From the NCBI GenBank assembly GCA_022799175.1, contig JAAWNY010000004.1, positions 23,343 through 87,342 of the forward strand: a stretch of DNA of 64,000 nucleotides, given 5' to 3'. Below the pieces are notes generated by a model, which made no database searches, was not told the DNA's origin, and saw only the letters and a program-made list of their open reading frames with translations. The position numbers and the translations under genes were made by a program. This stretch comes from Lachnospiraceae bacterium. Lineage in GTDB: Bacteria; Bacillota; Clostridia; Lachnospirales; Lachnospiraceae. Below, one piece after another: positions 61,965 through 64,000 of the stretch; within the stretch, counting starts at the first letter, position 1; each line of letters starts with the position of its first letter.

Positions 61965-63063
61965 AACTGCCTCCTAAGAGCCACTGAAGAGTTTTTAGAA
62001 TCTCTGTATCACTAACCTTACGTTCGATATAAGCATTGCCAATCTGACGCAATAGAACAAATTGAATAACGCCAGAGTCCATCTTTTTATCATTTTTTGT
62101 AGCAGCAAGAATCATTTCTGGATTTAATTGCCTATTTTTTAAGGATACAGGAAGATGAAAAGTCAAAAACATTTGACAAATCTGATTTAACTCTTCCATG
62201 GACAGAAAACCACGTTTTGCAGACAGATAAGCAGCACCAACACTTCCTAAAGCCACACAGTGTCCATGCAAAAGTTGAAAGTTCATTAATTTCTCGATCG
62301 CATGTCCCAAGGTATGTCCAAAGTTGAGCAATGCACGTTCTCCTTTTTCCATAGGATCTTGTTCTACAACGGTCCGTTTAATTTTATCACTTTCAAGAAT
62401 CATAGTACGACAAACATCGGGATCGCGGCGAAGAATAGCTTCTTTATGCTCTCCTAGCCAATAATAATAATCACGATTTTTAATCAACCCATGTTTGATA
62501 ATTTCTCCCATTCCAGATGTATACTGTTCTTCGTTGAGTGTGCAAAGAGTCTCCGTATTTGTATATACTAGTATTGGCATATGAAAAGCACCTATCATAT
62601 TTTTATATGCATCAAAATCGACCCCTGTTTTCCCCCCAATACTACTATCTACTTGAGAAAGCAAAGTGGTCGGAATCTGGATGAATCGTATGCCTCGTAA
62701 ATAGGTAGCAGCAGCATAACCGCAAAGATCTCCTGTTACACCACCCCCCAATGCTATCAGAACATCTTTCCTATCATAATGATTTTGAATCAAGTATTGG
62801 TATAGTTCTTGCACTGTATTTAAATTTTTCTGCTCCTCTCCAGCCGGAAAGCAAAAGGAATCAACTTTTAAACAAACAGTATTGAGACATTTCTTTACGG
62901 AATCAAGATATAAGGAAGCAACATTACTGTCTGTTACAATACAAAGTTTTCTTTCCATGATTCCTAATTTGGAAATTTCTTCTGCTAAAGGGGCGAAGGA
63001 AGTTTCCAGCACAATATCATAAATCGTTTCCCCATCTTTATGAACGGATATTCTGTCAGCCAT
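61957..63063 (-). CDS. aroB: 3-Dehydroquinate synthase
   Basis: A 368-residue NAD-dependent enzyme of the shikimate pathway. Signature parts: LIALGGGVTGDLCGYAAA, IPTTLLSQVDSSIGGKTGV, GMGEIIKHGLI and LLNFGHTLGHAIE, with the zinc ligands Glu and two His. GGAGAT precedes the ATG. It leads the aroB-lspA-rluD unit. Confidence 0.95.
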   Translation of the reverse strand: MADRISVHKDGETIYDIVLETSFAPLAEEISKLGIMERKLCIVTDSNVASLYLDSVKKCLNTVCLKVDSFCFPAGEEQKNLNTVQELYQYLIQNHYDRKDVLIALGGGVTGDLCGYAAATYLRGIRFIQIPTTLLSQVDSSIGGKTGVDFDAYKNMIGAFHMPILVYTNTETLCTLNEEQYTSGMGEIIKHGLIKNRDYYYWLGEHKEAILRRDPDVCRTMILESDKIKRTVVEQDPMEKGERALLNFGHTLGHAIEKLMNFQLLHGHCVALGSVGAAYLSAKRGFLSMEELNQICQMFLTFHLPVSLKNRQLNPEMILAATKNDKKMDSGVIQFVLLRQIGNAYIERKVSDTEILKTLQWLLGGSYE

Positions 63064-63102
63064 TGGTATATCTCCTTTTTATACTTTTTTGTAACTTAAG
63101 AA

Positions 63103-63143
63103 AGCAAACAATTTTCCAGAGAATCATCGGAAAATTGTCTGCT
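63103..63143. terminator. Hairpin between sepF and aroB
   Basis: AGCAAACAATTTTCC pairs with GGAAAATTGTCTGCT over 15 positions with one G-U. Following T-rich sequence on the minus strand is short, so termination is likely but perhaps leaky. Confidence 0.6.
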
Positions 63144-63201
63144 TCTCCCTCTGTAACCCCAATTCCTATATTATGCTCCACTCCCACACGTATTTGCTAC
63201 T

Positions 63202-63705
63202 TTACAGTCGAATATTCATCCCAGAAACATCCATATTGCCATTGGTAAAAATATCTTGGAAATCCCCAGATAACTCCACAGATTCTGGAGTGGCAATAAA
63301 GATATAACTAGAAATCTTCTGAAGATTTCCATTCATGGAATAGGTAGCACCAGAAGTGAAATCAATAATCCGTTGAGCAACTTCTGTGTGAATTCCTTCC
63401 ATATTTAAAACTACTGCTTTATCAGCAAGTAAAAAGTCACAGATATCTCTCGCATCCTCTATGGAGGTCGGTTTAACCATAGCGACCTGCATCGGCTTTC
63501 TCATCGGTACCACTTTTGACGATGATCGAGAGAAAAAACGTGGTCTAGGTTCTTCTTCCTCCTCTTCCTCCATATCATCACGAGAATTGCTAAATGTATT
63601 TCTTCTGGGCATGTCCTGCTCGTAATCGTCTTCTGGACCAAAGTAGTCTTCATCATCGTCGTCATTTAGCCGCGTCAAATCCATCAGTCTGCTAATCAGG
63701 CTCAT
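63202..63705 (-). CDS. sepF: Cell division protein SepF
   Basis: A 167-residue protein: an N-terminal amphipathic start (MSLISRLMDLTRL), an acidic/Arg-rich linker (about 15-75) and the SepF core (IEDARDICDFLLADKAVVLNM, VAQRIIDFTSGATYSMNG). SepF bundles FtsZ filaments at the membrane. The YggS gene lies directly upstream, the usual ylm-cluster order. Confidence 0.95.
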   Translation of the reverse strand: MSLISRLMDLTRLNDDDDEDYFGPEDDYEQDMPRRNTFSNSRDDMEEEEEEEPRPRFFSRSSSKVVPMRKPMQVAMVKPTSIEDARDICDFLLADKAVVLNMEGIHTEVAQRIIDFTSGATYSMNGNLQKISSYIFIATPESVELSGDFQDIFTNGNMDVSGMNIRL

Positions 63706-63725
63706 ACTTATCTACTCTCCATTTC

Positions 63726-64000
63726 TTATCTGGCACCAAAAATACCAGTACCAACTCTAATCATGGTGGAACCCTCCTCTACGGCAACTTCATAGTCGCC
63801 AGTCATTCCCATAGAAAGGACACTCATGCTAATATTATCGATGTTTTTGTGTTTAATGTCAACATATAATTGAAATAATTTTTTAAAAACAGAGCGATTC
63901 TGTTCAGGATTTTCGACAAATGGTGCAATTGTCATCAATCCACAAATATGAATATGCGAAAAATTGCAAATTTGTTGTATTATATTCATGAGTTCTTCCG
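63726..64000 (-). CDS. YggS-family PLP homeostasis protein, 5' end outside window
   Basis: The C-terminal 91 or so residues of a YggS/PROSC protein: HICGLMTIAP, then LSMGMTGDYEVAVEEGSTMIRVGTGIFG, which is the family end with the Ser-Met-Gly-Met loop for the PLP phosphate. The frame runs open past the window edge (codons for Glu-Glu-Leu precede the internal Met), so the start lies beyond 64000. Confidence 0.92.
   Translation of the reverse strand, partial: EELMNIIQQICNFSHIHICGLMTIAPFVENPEQNRSVFKKLFQLYVDIKHKNIDNISMSVLSMGMTGDYEVAVEEGSTMIRVGTGIFGAR

Overview
The window looks like chromosomal core DNA from a spore-forming, anaerobic, low-to-middle GC Gram-positive bacterium, most likely a clostridium of the Lachnospiraceae type. 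The clues are an alpha/beta small acid-soluble spore protein, YlbJ with a SigmaE-like promoter, a T-box leader, Bacillus-type LexA boxes (CGAAC-N4-GTTYG), a Prp protease next to an N-terminally extended L27, a large hydroxyacyl-CoA dehydratase activase pair and an oxygen-independent HemZ. No rRNA, tRNA, CRISPR array, prophage or classical insertion sequence was seen. The family assignment is inferred from gene content and motifs, not from a database search.

Layout. 1-4194: end of an HD hydrolase gene, a cupin, then a T-box-controlled ABC importer (substrate-binding lipoprotein, permease, ATPase), probably for tryptophan. 4195-4866: a non-coding stretch with a roughly 380-bp imperfect palindrome and the promoter of a type IIA topoisomerase pair (parE/parC-like, 4867-9042). 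9366-10451: asd. 10643-14538, minus strand: an XRE regulator with a MotA/ExbB-like membrane half, a MATE exporter, a spore protein and an aldose epimerase. 14733-26399, mostly plus: rsmD, coaD, a coiled-coil protein, ylbJ (minus), an RNA-modification run (RsmF-like, RsuA/RluB-like, RluC-like), HAD, YgiQ, SDR, a lipase-like hydrolase and small membrane proteins. 26583-30824: two-gene CoA-dehydratase activase system. 30951-36607: relA, a metallo-hydrolase, hemZ and a translationally coupled retron-type reverse transcriptase with no obvious msr-msd RNA. 36779-42314: an MMPL transporter and a large GLUG/coiled-coil surface protein.

42316-46103, minus: RNase G, a DUF2344 protein and a TIGR03960-like radical SAM protein, divergent from the plus-strand ribosome-linked cluster 46222-50672 (L21 leader, rplU, prp, rpmA, obg, yhbY, nadD, yqeK, rsfS). 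glmS (minus) follows, without a glmS ribozyme. 52824-58316: a 14-codon upstream ORF coupled to an NlpC/P60 cell-wall enzyme, an LCP protein, a TtcA-like thiolase and a Xer-type recombinase. 58323-59588: a YneA-like LysM protein divergent from lexA with four LexA boxes between them. 59734-64000, all minus: cytidylate kinase-like protein, rluD, lspA, aroB, sepF and the end of a YggS gene.

Functionally the window mixes translation (rRNA and tRNA modification, ribosome assembly, L21/L27, RsfS, Obg), envelope and division (SepF, GlmS, LCP, NlpC/P60, LspA), stress control (RelA, LexA/YneA) and sporulation. The items most worth a second look are the orphan retron-type RT in the hemZ operon, the large palindrome before parE, the uORF-coupled NlpC/P60 gene, the MMPL/GLUG pair and the XRE-MotA-like fusion.
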